A stretch of 40,134 nt of DNA from an uncultured Bacteroidales bacterium (GCA_947367315.1 CANBDX010000016.1:1-40134), one strand, 5' to 3'; positions 1 through 7,830 are shown, counted from the first letter of the stretch. Translations and numbers: made by a program. The notes: generated by a model not told the origin, from the letters alone.

Positions 1-136
1 TACGCTCATTGATCAGACCACTTTGGAGGCTAAAATCAGACGCGGAATTGAGGAGTATGAACAGGGTAAGGTTCATAGAATGGAGGAAGGGGAGAGTGTG
101 GATGGCTTCCTTAGTCGAATGATTAATGAAGACTGA
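1..136 (+). CDS. Antitoxin of a type II toxin-antitoxin pair, C-terminal part only
   Basis: The window opens inside this gene. About 44 codons of the C-terminal end are visible, ending in a TGA at 134-136. The residues are polar and charged, with an IRRGIEEYEQGK stretch, as expected for the toxin-binding tail of a small antitoxin. The call rests mainly on context: the next gene is a YoeB/Txe-type toxin whose ATG at 126 lies inside this reading frame, an 11-base overlap typical of antitoxin-toxin pairs. The DNA-binding N-terminus is outside the window, so the antitoxin family (YefM/Phd or RelB-like) cannot be decided here. Such antitoxins usually repress their own promoter, which would also lie outside. 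Confidence 0.6.
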   Translation, partial: TLIDQTTLEAKIRRGIEEYEQGKVHRMEEGESVDGFLSRMINED

Positions 137-407
137 AATGTATAGAATAGTATTTTCTAACGACGCAAAGAAGGACCTTAAGGAACTGAGTAAGAAAGCA
201 CCTCAGGCAGTAAAGAAACTGTCAAAGCTTCTGGAAGAAATCCAGGAGCATCCCAGGACTGGTACCGGTCAGGCTGAGCCACTTAAGGGTTATGACGGGA
301 ATGTATATTCGCGCCGTATAACGCATGAGCACAGACTTGTGTATCGTATCTATGATGAAGTTATTGAAGTTCTAGTTCTATCTGCTTTCGGGCACTATAA
401 GAAATAG
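126..407 (+). CDS. YoeB/Txe-family toxin (putative mRNA interferase)
   Basis: A 93-residue basic protein of the RelE/YoeB fold. The visible signature is the run from EHPRTGTG through EPLKGYDGN to SRRITHEHRLVYR and a final HYKK. This matches the Txe/YoeB family, where the Glu, Arg and terminal His-Tyr residues form the ribosome-dependent mRNA cleavage site. The length is slightly above the usual 84-90 residues, so an in-frame ATG at 138 (MYRIVFSNDAKKD) may be the real start; that would fall just after the antitoxin stop instead of overlapping it. The upstream gene is its antitoxin, and translation is probably coupled. A strong terminator follows directly. All key motif positions appear intact, so the toxin is likely functional. 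Confidence 0.88.
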   Translation: MKTEMYRIVFSNDAKKDLKELSKKAPQAVKKLSKLLEEIQEHPRTGTGQAEPLKGYDGNVYSRRITHEHRLVYRIYDEVIEVLVLSAFGHYKK

Positions 408-431
408 CCAATCCTGCAAGATATATCATCA

Positions 432-467
432 GGCCTCGCATCACTGTTGTGATGTGGGGCCTTTTTT
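432..467 (+). terminator. Rho-independent terminator after the toxin gene
   Basis: A 13-bp stem (432-444 with 449-461, a few G-T pairs) closes a four-base TGTT loop and is followed by six T residues. It sits 25 bases after the toxin stop and separates the toxin-antitoxin pair from the next gene. Confidence 0.85.
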
Positions 468-489
468 AATCACTTAATACTAATCATTT

Positions 490-852
490 ATGGCATTCAT
501 CGACAAAATCAATCCGGATGTACCGGAAGGTAGGCTTTTGATCAGGAATGGGGAATTCATCCTCAAGGATCCTGATGCAGAAGTCTCAAAAATCCCGTTG
601 GATAAGAAGTGGGACAAATTACTCAAGTACATCAAAGACCAAATGTATAGTGACTCTGAAGTCGATATGATGATCTGTGCTTATGGTCATATTTATATAC
701 GGAGAGCAAGGCGGGATATTGATAAATACAACCAAATCAGGAGAGAATTTCCTAAACTTAACTACCAGTTTATTAGCCGCACCCAAAGCCAAATATATCG
801 AGCAGTAAAAAGTTCTCATTTATTTCTAAAAATTTTGTTGTCAGTCGTATAA
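490..852 (+). CDS. Hypothetical protein, 120 aa, unrecognised
   Basis: I do not recognise this protein. It starts with an ATG at 490, 23 bases after a terminator, and has no signal peptide. The first 75 residues are charged and look like a soluble folded domain (KWDKLLKYIKDQMYSDSEVDM). The end is basic and then turns hydrophobic (LFLKILLSVV), which is odd and could mean the last part is read in a shifted frame or that the gene is a remnant. It stands alone between a toxin-antitoxin locus and a convergent operon, a place where transferred or decaying genes are common. The codon pattern looks plausible over the first two thirds, less so at the end. Confidence 0.5.
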   Translation: MAFIDKINPDVPEGRLLIRNGEFILKDPDAEVSKIPLDKKWDKLLKYIKDQMYSDSEVDMMICAYGHIYIRRARRDIDKYNQIRREFPKLNYQFISRTQSQIYRAVKSSHLFLKILLSVV

Positions 853-929
853 ATTTTCCCATTTTTCGGTGTCTCCCCTTCCTGAAAAATCGGTTACACA
901 ATTGATATTATGTTAATCAAAGTATATAA

Positions 930-955
930 GAAAACTCCCCGACCTATGTTCGGGG
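930..955 (-). terminator. Terminator of the pyk-DUF1963 operon
   Basis: Read on the minus strand, a six-bp stem (CCCCGA with TCGGGG, 937-942 and 950-955, seven-base loop) is followed by AGTTTTCTT. It begins seven bases after the DUF1963 stop. The short stem gives moderate strength. It lies between two convergent genes and may also stop plus-strand transcripts from the orphan gene. Confidence 0.65.
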
Positions 956-961
956 TGATTT

Positions 962-1597
962 CTATAATGAGTGAAGATATGCTTTTGTCTTTTTCCAGTT
1001 ACCGAACTTCAGGTCGGATTCCTTCATCAAGAGGTTTACCATTCCGCAATCGTAGAATCTGATTCCGATCTCATCGTTCTCGTCGAGCTGGAGAAGATTC
1101 AGCATGTCCGGATATTGTTCCCGAACCTCTCCATAATACGGAATTCCGAGCAGCTTTATACCGTCTGCGTCATTTTCGCATTCTGAGAAGGTAATCTCAA
1201 GTTCAGGTTCGGTAAGTGACTGCTCGTCGTCATCTACAAGAATACAGCTTTGGAAGGTCTCGAAATTGATTGATTTTGCGTATTTTACGACAAAGTTACC
1301 TTTCGGCCATTCCCCGATTCCGTTATGTGTCGGGGAATCATATCCGATCCACTCGTCAATAGCAGCAAAGAAATACAGCATTCCTTCGTGCGGGAGAAGT
1401 CCCTGAGGGTCGTATGGAGCTATGTCCTCACAGTTGATCTGACACACGAAAGTAAGTGGATAATCAAATGTTTCTCCGTCTTCCGTAACTTCTATTGTAG
1501 GATACTGCATGTTTTCAGGCATATCGGGATCTCCCCACCATTTGCTGCCGCAGAAAAGCACCCTGTCTGTCTTAGCCAGATTAAGTTTAATAGCCAT
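962..1597 (-). CDS. DUF1963 / YwqG-family protein
   Basis: A 211-residue soluble protein without a signal peptide. Family hallmarks are GSKWWGDPD at residues 17-25, FVCQIN at 50-55, LPHEGMLYFF at 68-77 and a late NLLQLDENDE followed by YDCGMVNLLM. In DUF1963 (YwqG) proteins these segments (GG.P.WP, FI.Q.., LP..G.L.FF, LLQ.DSD) are the conserved core. The biochemical function of the family is unknown; no enzyme motif is visible. It is the last gene of a four-gene minus-strand run starting with pyruvate kinase, 11 bases after the preceding barrel gene, and is followed by a terminator. The family call is firm; the role is not known. Confidence 0.82.
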   Translation of the reverse strand: MAIKLNLAKTDRVLFCGSKWWGDPDMPENMQYPTIEVTEDGETFDYPLTFVCQINCEDIAPYDPQGLLPHEGMLYFFAAIDEWIGYDSPTHNGIGEWPKGNFVVKYAKSINFETFQSCILVDDDEQSLTEPELEITFSECENDADGIKLLGIPYYGEVREQYPDMLNLLQLDENDEIGIRFYDCGMVNLLMKESDLKFGNWKKTKAYLHSL

Positions 1598-1608
1598 AAG
1601 TATTTGAT

Positions 1609-2223
1609 TTAAAATGTGATGGATAGCCCGAATGAAACTGCTGCCGTATATGCATTATTGCGGTTGATCTGGTTCGGGACAATCTCGTATCCTTTATAAT
1701 TTATATCAATATGTGCATATGTCATCCTTACGGATGCCACAAAGTCCAGTTTGGTGAGTCTGCTCAGGCTCAGACGGTATCCTCCACCCAGCTTGCCGCA
1801 CAGAGTTTCCTGAGGATTCTTCTTTACGCATATCCCTGTGCCAAGGTCTGCAAAGCAGAACCACCTGTCGTCCATATGATTGGCACCGAAGAATCTGGTT
1901 CCTCTGATGGAAAACGGTACAATTGCCTGAACATCAGAGAATCCGGCATATCCGAGATAGGCTGAGATATTCCATTCCGGACTCAGGTTGTATCCGGCAT
2001 GGAAATATACTTCGGCATTATTGTGCAGACTCGCTGTAATATCCCTGTAGTCCACGCGATAGCCTTCCGGTGAGAAGAAATTGGTATGATATCCGTATAT
2101 GACAGTGGCCACATAACCCCATTCTGCGCCGAAAGTAAACTTCGGCACTTCCCTATGCTGCTCCTGTGCATTTGCGCAAATACAGGACAACACGAATGAC
2201 AATATGACTGTGGCAGCTCTCAT
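1609..2223 (-). CDS. Small outer-membrane beta-barrel-like protein
   Basis: A 204-residue protein with a clear signal peptide (hydrophobic residues 4-16, probable cut after CANA). The rest alternates polar and hydrophobic residues with many Tyr/Phe/Gly, and it ends in the strand SFGLSITF with a C-terminal Phe, as outer-membrane barrels recognised by BamA do. Length and strand content suggest an 8-stranded barrel of the OMP_b-brl type. The start sits two bases after the stop of the previous gene, which is also barrel-like, so the two are co-translated and could work together. No function is assignable. Export with a pyruvate kinase promoter is an unusual combination. Confidence 0.7.
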   Translation of the reverse strand: MRAATVILSFVLSCICANAQEQHREVPKFTFGAEWGYVATVIYGYHTNFFSPEGYRVDYRDITASLHNNAEVYFHAGYNLSPEWNISAYLGYAGFSDVQAIVPFSIRGTRFFGANHMDDRWFCFADLGTGICVKKNPQETLCGKLGGGYRLSLSRLTKLDFVASVRMTYAHIDINYKGYEIVPNQINRNNAYTAAVSFGLSITF

Positions 2224-2225
2224 TT

Positions 2226-2765
2226 TCAGAATCTGTATTTGATACCTATTTCCGGGATAAGTGAGTATATGAGTCCGTTCCTGTAATAATCCATCTTAAT
2301 GCTGCCATCAGACTCGGTGATATGGGCTCCAAGGACCGGCGCAGCATATGCGGAAATCGTTACTCTGCGTCTGCTGAATGAGCATTCCGCTCCTATCCTG
2401 CCTTTGATTCCCACATATATGCCGGGAATTTTCTTGAAATCAGCTCCCCAACCGGCAACAGCTCCGGGGCCAGCGAAGAATGTGACCGGATTGCCTTCGG
2501 AACTGATAAACTCCCCTATCTTCATGTTCCATGTGAACGAAGCATCTCCCCCGTGGCTCTTCTGTCTTCCGAGAAACATTTCCGAGAACTTGGCATTAAG
2601 GGCAAATTCAGTAAAGTTTCCTTCGCTGCCGAAGTGCTCATAAGTGATGCCTATATTATTGAAAGAGAAAGACATACCAAATGCCTTCGGCTGAGCATTA
2701 AGCTCAGCCGGAAGTCCTGCAGCCAATACTGCTGCAATAAGCAGGTATGCCCTTCTTATCTTCAT
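2226..2765 (-). CDS. Small outer-membrane beta-barrel-like protein
   Basis: A 179-residue secreted protein. The signal peptide is MKIRRAYLLIAAVLAAG followed by a likely cut after ELNAQ. The mature part has amphipathic strands (FGMSFSFNNIGITYEHF, RRVTISAYAAPVLGAHI) and finishes IGIKYRF with a C-terminal Phe, typical of an outer-membrane barrel. It starts on the base directly after the pyruvate kinase stop (no gap), so translation must be coupled. It is followed two bases later by a second barrel-like gene that is not an obvious duplicate. The family was not recognised beyond barrel topology. Confidence 0.68.
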   Translation of the reverse strand: MKIRRAYLLIAAVLAAGLPAELNAQPKAFGMSFSFNNIGITYEHFGSEGNFTEFALNAKFSEMFLGRQKSHGGDASFTWNMKIGEFISSEGNPVTFFAGPGAVAGWGADFKKIPGIYVGIKGRIGAECSFSRRRVTISAYAAPVLGAHITESDGSIKMDYYRNGLIYSLIPEIGIKYRF

Positions 2766-4169
2766 TTATACGTATCTGAATTCCATATACGTAGCTCCGG
2801 AATCGGTATCAGGGTTGCCTCCTATGAAACCGACAAGATCTCCCTTTGCAATTTTCCCGTCTTCAGTCAGCACGTTGATGGCTCTTTCTACGAATTCTTC
2901 CTTTGTATTATATCGGTTGAAAGGATATCCGTATACATCGTATATCAGGGCCATTTCCCTCATTGTAAATGCATTATAACACATTGCATAAATAGGGACT
3001 TTAGGTCTGAATTCCGCGAGGTATCGTCCTGTACGTCCCGTCCAGGTGTCGAAAATAATGGCTTTTACCGGGAGTTTCAGCGTTGCCGCGACTAACGAAC
3101 GGGCAAGCACGCCGGCAATCGGCCTTGTCACGTTTATAAGGTCCAGCTCAGGGGGTGTGAGAATGGACTCCTCCGTCTCTACCGCTATTCTTCTCATTGT
3201 ATTTACAGCCTCCACCGGATATGCTCCTGATGCAGTCTCGCCACTGAGCATGATGGCATCGGTACTCTGGATAATGGCATTCGCCACATCTGAAACCTCT
3301 GCCCTTGTAGGACGCGGATTCTCTATCATGCTGTGAAGCATCTGGGTAGCCACAATCACCGGTTTCTTTCTTGCTCGGCATCTCTGGATGATCTTTTTCT
3401 GGATCAGAGGAATCTTTTCCGCAGCTATTTCCACACCCAGGTCTCCCCTTGCGATCATAATGCCATAGCAATGCGTCAGGATCTCGTCGAGGTTGTCTAT
3501 ACCCTGCTGGTTCTCTATCTTTGATATAATCTTGATGTGGCTGGCCCTGCTGTCAAGAATTTTCTGGATTTCCAGCAGGTCTTCCTTGTTCCTGACGAAG
3601 GAATGCGCGATGAAATCGATATCTGCATCGACAGCCCAGTTTACGAATAGCGTATCCTTCTCTGTGAGCGGTGGAAGCGATATATGCACGTTCGGCACAT
3701 TCACGCTTTTCTTTCCCTTGATTATTCCGGGATTCTGTACCCTGCATACAAGCATCTCATCATCCTTTTCCACCACCTTGAGCTCGACAGAGCCGTCATC
3801 GATCAGGATTGATGCGCCGCATGGTACATCTGCTACGAAAGTTCCGCAGGTAGTATAAAGTGTTCCATTTGAACATAGACGGTCAGTGCCGTTCCTTACA
3901 ATAATCCTATCCCCCTCCTTGGCCACAAACCCCACTGACCCTTCCATGGCGGTGAGTCTGACTTCCGGCCCTTTTGTATCTATTAGAATGGCAATCCTGT
4001 CCGAAACCTGCCTGACATTCTCCACTATCTTCTGCGCACCTTCCACAGTTGCATGTGCAGAGTTGATCCTGACCACATTCATTCCGCTGTCATACAGACT
4101 TCTTATAAAATCAACATCACATCTGAGGTCAGAAATTGTGCATATTATCTTTGTCTTTTTCTGTTCCAT
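2766..4169 (-). CDS. pyk: Pyruvate kinase
   Basis: A 467-residue cytoplasmic enzyme of normal family length, converting phosphoenolpyruvate and ADP to pyruvate and ATP. Visible motifs in order: VVRINSAH at 32-39 (substrate arginine), DTKGPEVR at 64-71, the metal-binding KIENQQG, ARGDLGVEI, and the active-site helix VATQMLHSMIENPRPTRAE. The B-domain insertion and a C-terminal regulatory-type domain (TWTGRTGRYLAEFRPKVP onwards) are both present. It heads a four-gene minus-strand run with two exported barrel-like proteins and a DUF1963 protein, beginning from a region divergent to the GNAT gene. The RINSAHA form, in place of the common RxNFSHG, still keeps the catalytic Arg and Asn. Confidence 0.97.
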   Translation of the reverse strand: MEQKKTKIICTISDLRCDVDFIRSLYDSGMNVVRINSAHATVEGAQKIVENVRQVSDRIAILIDTKGPEVRLTAMEGSVGFVAKEGDRIIVRNGTDRLCSNGTLYTTCGTFVADVPCGASILIDDGSVELKVVEKDDEMLVCRVQNPGIIKGKKSVNVPNVHISLPPLTEKDTLFVNWAVDADIDFIAHSFVRNKEDLLEIQKILDSRASHIKIISKIENQQGIDNLDEILTHCYGIMIARGDLGVEIAAEKIPLIQKKIIQRCRARKKPVIVATQMLHSMIENPRPTRAEVSDVANAIIQSTDAIMLSGETASGAYPVEAVNTMRRIAVETEESILTPPELDLINVTRPIAGVLARSLVAATLKLPVKAIIFDTWTGRTGRYLAEFRPKVPIYAMCYNAFTMREMALIYDVYGYPFNRYNTKEEFVERAINVLTEDGKIAKGDLVGFIGGNPDTDSGATYMEFRYV

Positions 4170-4195
4170 CTTTCTCTTAATCGTTCTTTCAATTG

Positions 4196-4203
4196 CGAAA
4201 TTA
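4196..4203 (-). promoter_or_regulatory. Probable -7 box for the pyk operon
   Basis: Read on the minus strand the bases are TAATTTCG, seven of eight matching the Bacteroidales -7 consensus TAnnTTTG, 26 bases before the pyk start. No clear -33 TTTG is seen. It lies back-to-back with the plus-strand promoter at 4236. Confidence 0.45.
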
Positions 4204-4235
4204 GTAAAAATACATGAATTAATCAGAAAATTTCA

Positions 4236-4243
4236 TACCTTTG
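4236..4243 (+). promoter_or_regulatory. -7 box for the GNAT-rarA operon
   Basis: TACCTTTG is a full match to the Bacteroidales -7 consensus TAnnTTTG, 31 bases before the ATG at 4275. No convincing -33 TTTG is present at the expected distance. Confidence 0.6.
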
Positions 4244-4274
4244 TCAAGATGTACTAACCAAACTAAACTTAATT

Positions 4275-5408
4275 ATGGCCATTGAAATAAGGACGGTATC
4301 CTCAAAAAAAGACCTCAGCATCTTCGTGAGGTTTGCCAATAAACTGTATAAAGGCAATAAGTATTATGTTCCATCAATGCCGATGGATGACCTTGATACA
4401 TTCAATCCTAAAAAGAACGGAGCCTTCGATTTCTGTGAGGCCGAATGTTATCTTGCATATAAGGATGGCAAGGTAGTAGGTCGTGTAGCAGCTATCATAA
4501 ATCATAAGGCTAATGAGACCTGGGGCGTGAAACAGGTACGTTTCGGATGGTTCGACTTCATTGATGATCTTGAAGTATCAAAGGCTCTCCTTGACACCGT
4601 GACCGCTTTCGGAAAGGCACGTGGAATGCAAAGCGTTGCAGGCCCTCTCGGATTTACGGATTTCGACCCAGAAGGAATGCTCGTAGAAGGTTTTGACCGC
4701 GTGAGCACAATGGCGCTGATTTACAACCATCCTTATTATCCGGAGCATATGAAGAAGCACGGATATGTAAAGGAGACAGGTTGGGTAGAATATCGCATCA
4801 CGCTACCTGAAGAGCTTTCCGACAGACATAGAAAGCTGTCTCAGATCGTAATGGAGCGCAACAAGCTCAGGATCGTGAAGAAGACCAGAAAGCAGATTAT
4901 GAAGGAAAGATATGGCCAGAAACTGTTTGAGCTGATCAATAAGACATATTGTGTGCTCTATGGTTACTCACTTCTTTCTGAGAAGCAGATCGATCAGTAT
5001 GTAAAGACATATCTCAGCCTGCTGGATCTCAAGATGGTGAGCTTTGTAGAGAATGACATGGGAGAGCTTATTGCTGCCGGAGTGTCGATGCCTTCTCTTG
5101 CCGAGCCTCTGCAGAAATGCAACGGTGAGCTATTCCCATTCGGATGGTTCTACCTCTTGAAGACCATTTTCTGGAAGAAGCCGGATACTCTTGACCTCCT
5201 GCTGATAGGTGTGCTCCCTGAGTATCAGAATAAGGGAGTCAATTCATTGGTGATTGCGGATCTTTTCGACAATTACCGCAAGATGGGCTTCAAGTATGCG
5301 GAAACCAATGCAAACCTTGAAACCAACATAAAGGTGCAGCAGATGTGGGATCCTTTCGAGAAGGAACAGCACAAGAAACGCTGGATCTTTGCAAAGGAAA
5401 TAGAATAG
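4275..5408 (+). CDS. GNAT-like acyltransferase, YghO-type
   Basis: A 377-residue cytoplasmic protein. The middle (roughly residues 55-160) and the C-terminal third (about 240-350) look like GNAT folds: ECYLAYKDGKVVGRVAAIIN fits the beta-strand pair before the acetyl-CoA loop, and LLIGVLPEYQNKGVNSLVIADL is close to the Q/R-x-x-G-x-G/A loop of N-acetyltransferases. GPLGFTDFDPEGMLVEGFD is a strongly conserved segment in the large YghO-like family. The substrate is unknown. It is followed after one base by rarA, so the two are probably transcribed and translated together. A partner role in DNA maintenance is not implied by known biology. Confidence 0.75.
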   Translation: MAIEIRTVSSKKDLSIFVRFANKLYKGNKYYVPSMPMDDLDTFNPKKNGAFDFCEAECYLAYKDGKVVGRVAAIINHKANETWGVKQVRFGWFDFIDDLEVSKALLDTVTAFGKARGMQSVAGPLGFTDFDPEGMLVEGFDRVSTMALIYNHPYYPEHMKKHGYVKETGWVEYRITLPEELSDRHRKLSQIVMERNKLRIVKKTRKQIMKERYGQKLFELINKTYCVLYGYSLLSEKQIDQYVKTYLSLLDLKMVSFVENDMGELIAAGVSMPSLAEPLQKCNGELFPFGWFYLLKTIFWKKPDTLDLLLIGVLPEYQNKGVNSLVIADLFDNYRKMGFKYAETNANLETNIKVQQMWDPFEKEQHKKRWIFAKEIE

Positions 5409-5409
5409 G

Positions 5410-6726
5410 ATGTTCGATGATGACAACAACATAGGCCGCAGCCGCATGCTGCCGCCGCTGCCTGAAAGGATGAGGCCCCACAATCTGGACGGATATGTGG
5501 GGCAACGTCACCTTATAGGTCCCGGATGCATCCTCCGGAACATGATAGAGGGCGGCAATCTGTCATCATTCATATTATGGGGCCCTCCGGGAGTCGGCAA
5601 GACTACCCTTTCCCACATCGTGGCAAAATCACTTGGACGTGAATTCTTCACACTTTCTGCAGTCAGTGCCGGAGTGAAGGATGTGCGTGACGTGATCGAC
5701 AGGGCCCGTTCAAATTCCCTTTTTTCCCCAGGGGCAGCACCGATTCTCTTTATCGATGAGATCCACCGCTTCAACAAGGCTCAGCAGGATGCACTGCTGG
5801 GAGCTGTGGAAGACGGCACTATTGTGCTTATCGGAGCTACTACGGAGAATCCTTCATTCGAGGTGATCACTCCCCTTTTGTCACGCTGTCAGGTGTTCGT
5901 GCTCAAGTCTTTGGGCAAGGAGGACCTCCAGCAGCTTCTTGACAGGGCTCTGAAGGATGATGAGGTGCTGTCTCATCGTGACATAAAGGTGGTAGAGACA
6001 GATGCACTGTTCCGTCATAGCGCAGGCGATGCGAGAAAGCTTCTCAACATATTGGAGATCGTGGTCAATTCATTCCCCGGCAGCTCAGAAGTGGTGATAG
6101 ACAACAGGACTGTCACCTCATGCCTTCAGGAAAACGTAGCCATATACGACAAGGGTGGAGAGATGCATTACGACATCATCTCAGCCTTCATCAAGAGTGT
6201 CCGTGGGTCCGACCCGAATGCGGCAGTATATTATCTGGCAAGGATGCTCGACGGAGGCGAAGATCCTCTTTTCATCGCCCGACGCCTCTGCATTCTGGCT
6301 GCCGAAGATGTGGGGCTAGCCAATCCAAACGCCCTTCTTCTGGCCAATTCATGTTTCCAGATAGTTCACACTATAGGCATGCCTGAAGCAAGGATCCCAC
6401 TTGCAGAATGCACAATTTATCTCGCATCTTCAGCAAAGAGCAATTCTGCATATATGGCCATAAATGAAGCAATTGCTGTTGCAAAGGAGACTCAGATGGC
6501 CTCTGTGCCGCTTTATCTCAGAAATGCTCCGACCAAACTGATGGAGGAACTGGGATATTCAGACGGATACAAATACGCACACGATTATCCGGGCCATTTC
6601 GCCGACCTTGAATTCATGCCCGCCGAGCTCTCCGGCCGCAAATTCTACGAACCTGCCGATAACAAGCAGGAAGACGTCCTCCGTTCCCGACTCGAATCAC
6701 TCTGGCCGAAGTACTATAAGAAATAA
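5410..6726 (+). CDS. rarA: Replication-associated recombination protein A (AAA+ ATPase)
   Basis: A 438-residue AAA+ protein of the RarA/MgsA (Mgs1/WRNIP1) family, which acts at stalled replication forks and is related to clamp loaders. Walker A is GPPGVGKTT at 58-66, Walker B LFIDEIHRFNKAQQD, sensor 1 GATTENPSFEV, and the arginine-finger region SRCQVF. The C-terminal part holds the family hallmark blocks: DIISAFIKSVRGSDPNAAVYYLARML, RRLCILAAEDVGLANP and the tetramerisation region ending in PGHFADLEFMP. Length is normal. The ATG at 5410 lies one base after the stop of the GNAT-like gene, supporting co-translation. No terminator of simple type follows; the stem-loop array begins a little downstream. 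Confidence 0.97.
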   Translation: MFDDDNNIGRSRMLPPLPERMRPHNLDGYVGQRHLIGPGCILRNMIEGGNLSSFILWGPPGVGKTTLSHIVAKSLGREFFTLSAVSAGVKDVRDVIDRARSNSLFSPGAAPILFIDEIHRFNKAQQDALLGAVEDGTIVLIGATTENPSFEVITPLLSRCQVFVLKSLGKEDLQQLLDRALKDDEVLSHRDIKVVETDALFRHSAGDARKLLNILEIVVNSFPGSSEVVIDNRTVTSCLQENVAIYDKGGEMHYDIISAFIKSVRGSDPNAAVYYLARMLDGGEDPLFIARRLCILAAEDVGLANPNALLLANSCFQIVHTIGMPEARIPLAECTIYLASSAKSNSAYMAINEAIAVAKETQMASVPLYLRNAPTKLMEELGYSDGYKYAHDYPGHFADLEFMPAELSGRKFYEPADNKQEDVLRSRLESLWPKYYKK

Positions 6727-6779
6727 AGGGAGCGAATTTGTTGCTGTTTTCCGGATGTGGGTACTTGATTCGAACCTCA

Positions 6780-6808
6780 CGTCCGAAAATTGCCCCTTAT
6801 TACGGACG
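6780..6808. repeat. Degenerate stem-loop upstream of the 104-bp array
   Basis: CGTCCG at 6780-6785 and CGGACG at 6803-6808 form a perfect six-bp inverted repeat around a 17-base loop. The TCCG/CGGA core resembles the stems of the array that begins at 6839, so it may be a decayed outlying member. Spacing to the first array hairpin is 33 bases rather than 21. Confidence 0.5.
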
Positions 6809-6838
6809 GAATCCCTTGCCTGTCCCCTGTAAAATGCT

Positions 6839-7092
6839 CTCATCCGGGAAATCCTGTGTATTTCCGGATAGGTCTGCTCATTTACTCCACCTTGTCCGGG
6901 AATTGGGCTATTTTTCCGGACAAGCCCACTCTGAAATACTTTCTCATCCGGGAAATCCTGGGTTTTTCCGGATAGGTTCCCTCTTTTACTCCACCTTGTC
7001 CGAGAATTGGGCTGTTTTTCCGGACAAGCCCACTCTGAAATACTTTCTCATCCGGGAAATCCTGGGTTTTTCCGGATAGGTCTGCTCATTTA
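6839..7092. repeat. 104-bp tandem array of alternating stem-loops (about 2.4 copies)
   Basis: Two hairpins alternate. Type A (28 bp; 6842-6869, 6946-6973, 7050-7077) has arms ATCCGGGAAA and TTTTCCGGAT, a 10-bp stem with one G-T pair and an 8-base loop. Type B (34 bp; 6891-6924, 6995-7028) has arms CTTGTCCGGGAA and TTTCCGGACAAG, a 12-bp stem, with one mismatch in the second copy. Every spacer between hairpins is exactly 21 bases, so the period is 104. Spacers 6925-6945 and 7029-7049 are identical. 104 is not a multiple of three and no gene is present, so this is not a coding repeat. It lies downstream of rarA and of the convergent NTF2-like gene. It may be a REP/BIME-like intergenic element; function is unknown. 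Confidence 0.9.
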
Positions 7093-7224
7093 AAAGGGTG
7101 TACAGATAAGGGTTTGTGTGCACACCCGGCGCAAGTTCTACCCCCTGTGCACAAATATATCTCAGGGCGTCAGTCACAAAAACGGGCAACAAAGAGATTT
7201 ACGCTCTCACTGAAGCCGGCAAAG
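7093..7224. other. Non-coding stretch after the stem-loop array
   Basis: No gene is supported here. It contains a perfect 10-bp palindrome, GTGTGCACAC at 7116-7125. Together with 6727-6838 and the array it makes a gap of about 500 bases without genes between two convergent operons. Confidence 0.6.
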
Positions 7225-7803
7225 CTACCTGCTATTGATGCTCAGCATTCTTTCTATTACCCATTCGGGATCATGGAGGTCGTATCTTTCTTTGGACCAG
7301 AGGCTTAGAATCACCCGATATGAATCCTCTTTACGAAGGTCAAATGCCAAGGTCAGCCATCCGGAGCCGGAATATGATCCTGAAAATGAATATACCTGCA
7401 TCCCTACTGCATACAGACCTTCTTTCTCACTGTAAGCCTTTGCAAAGGAGAGATTGTCAAAACGCACATTTACATGTTCTTCGGTCAGAAATGCCTGTGC
7501 GAGACCAGAGATGTAATCACGACATTCTGAATTGAACCTGATGTATTCGTCTGTTTTGATTACATCTTGAGATATGGTCTGGCGGATAAAGTCCAGATCT
7601 TTATTATGATATGCCGACTCGAGACTGTCCAGATAGCCGCAAATCCATTCCACGTCGGATGACGGCCATTTCATGGAGCGTATGAGCTCATTTCTGTTGT
7701 CCTCAGTCCTGATCTGTTTCTTTCGTGCGGATACCGGTTCGGAAACAATGGTCATAATAACAAATAATAGTGTGGATGCCCATAAGATTTTCTTTCTTAT
7801 CAT
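7225..7803 (-). CDS. Secreted NTF2-like (SnoaL-fold) protein
   Basis: A 192-residue exported protein. The signal peptide spans residues 4-26 (LWASTLLFVIMTIV core, likely cut after VSA). The remainder follows a pattern common in Bacteroidetes NTF2-like domains: YLDSLESAYHNKDLDFIRQ (first helix), a short segment ending in RDYISGLAQAFL, VNVRFDNLSFAKAY, then YAVGMQVYSFSGSYSGSGWL and LAFDLRKEDSYRVILSLWS. The family resembles the NTF2-like domains attached to peptidase- and PEGA-containing periplasmic proteins; no catalytic residues are evident. It lies downstream of tamL on the same strand but has its own promoter-like box at 7831-7838. Confidence 0.65.
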   Translation of the reverse strand: MIRKKILWASTLLFVIMTIVSEPVSARKKQIRTEDNRNELIRSMKWPSSDVEWICGYLDSLESAYHNKDLDFIRQTISQDVIKTDEYIRFNSECRDYISGLAQAFLTEEHVNVRFDNLSFAKAYSEKEGLYAVGMQVYSFSGSYSGSGWLTLAFDLRKEDSYRVILSLWSKERYDLHDPEWVIERMLSINSR

Positions 7804-7830
7804 AGCCGTAATTCTCTAATGTTAGCCTTA

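Noticed and set aside
6738..7079. Open reading frames running through the stem-loop array
   Set aside because: The 104-bp period is not a multiple of three, the protein repeats are products of the DNA repeat, and there is no start context or family resemblance.
6839..7092. CRISPR array
   Set aside because: Repeats alternate between two different palindromes and the spacers are conserved rather than unique; no cas genes are present.
7116..7125. GTGTGCACAC palindrome as an operator
   Set aside because: It is far from any promoter-like box and a 10-bp palindrome can occur by chance.
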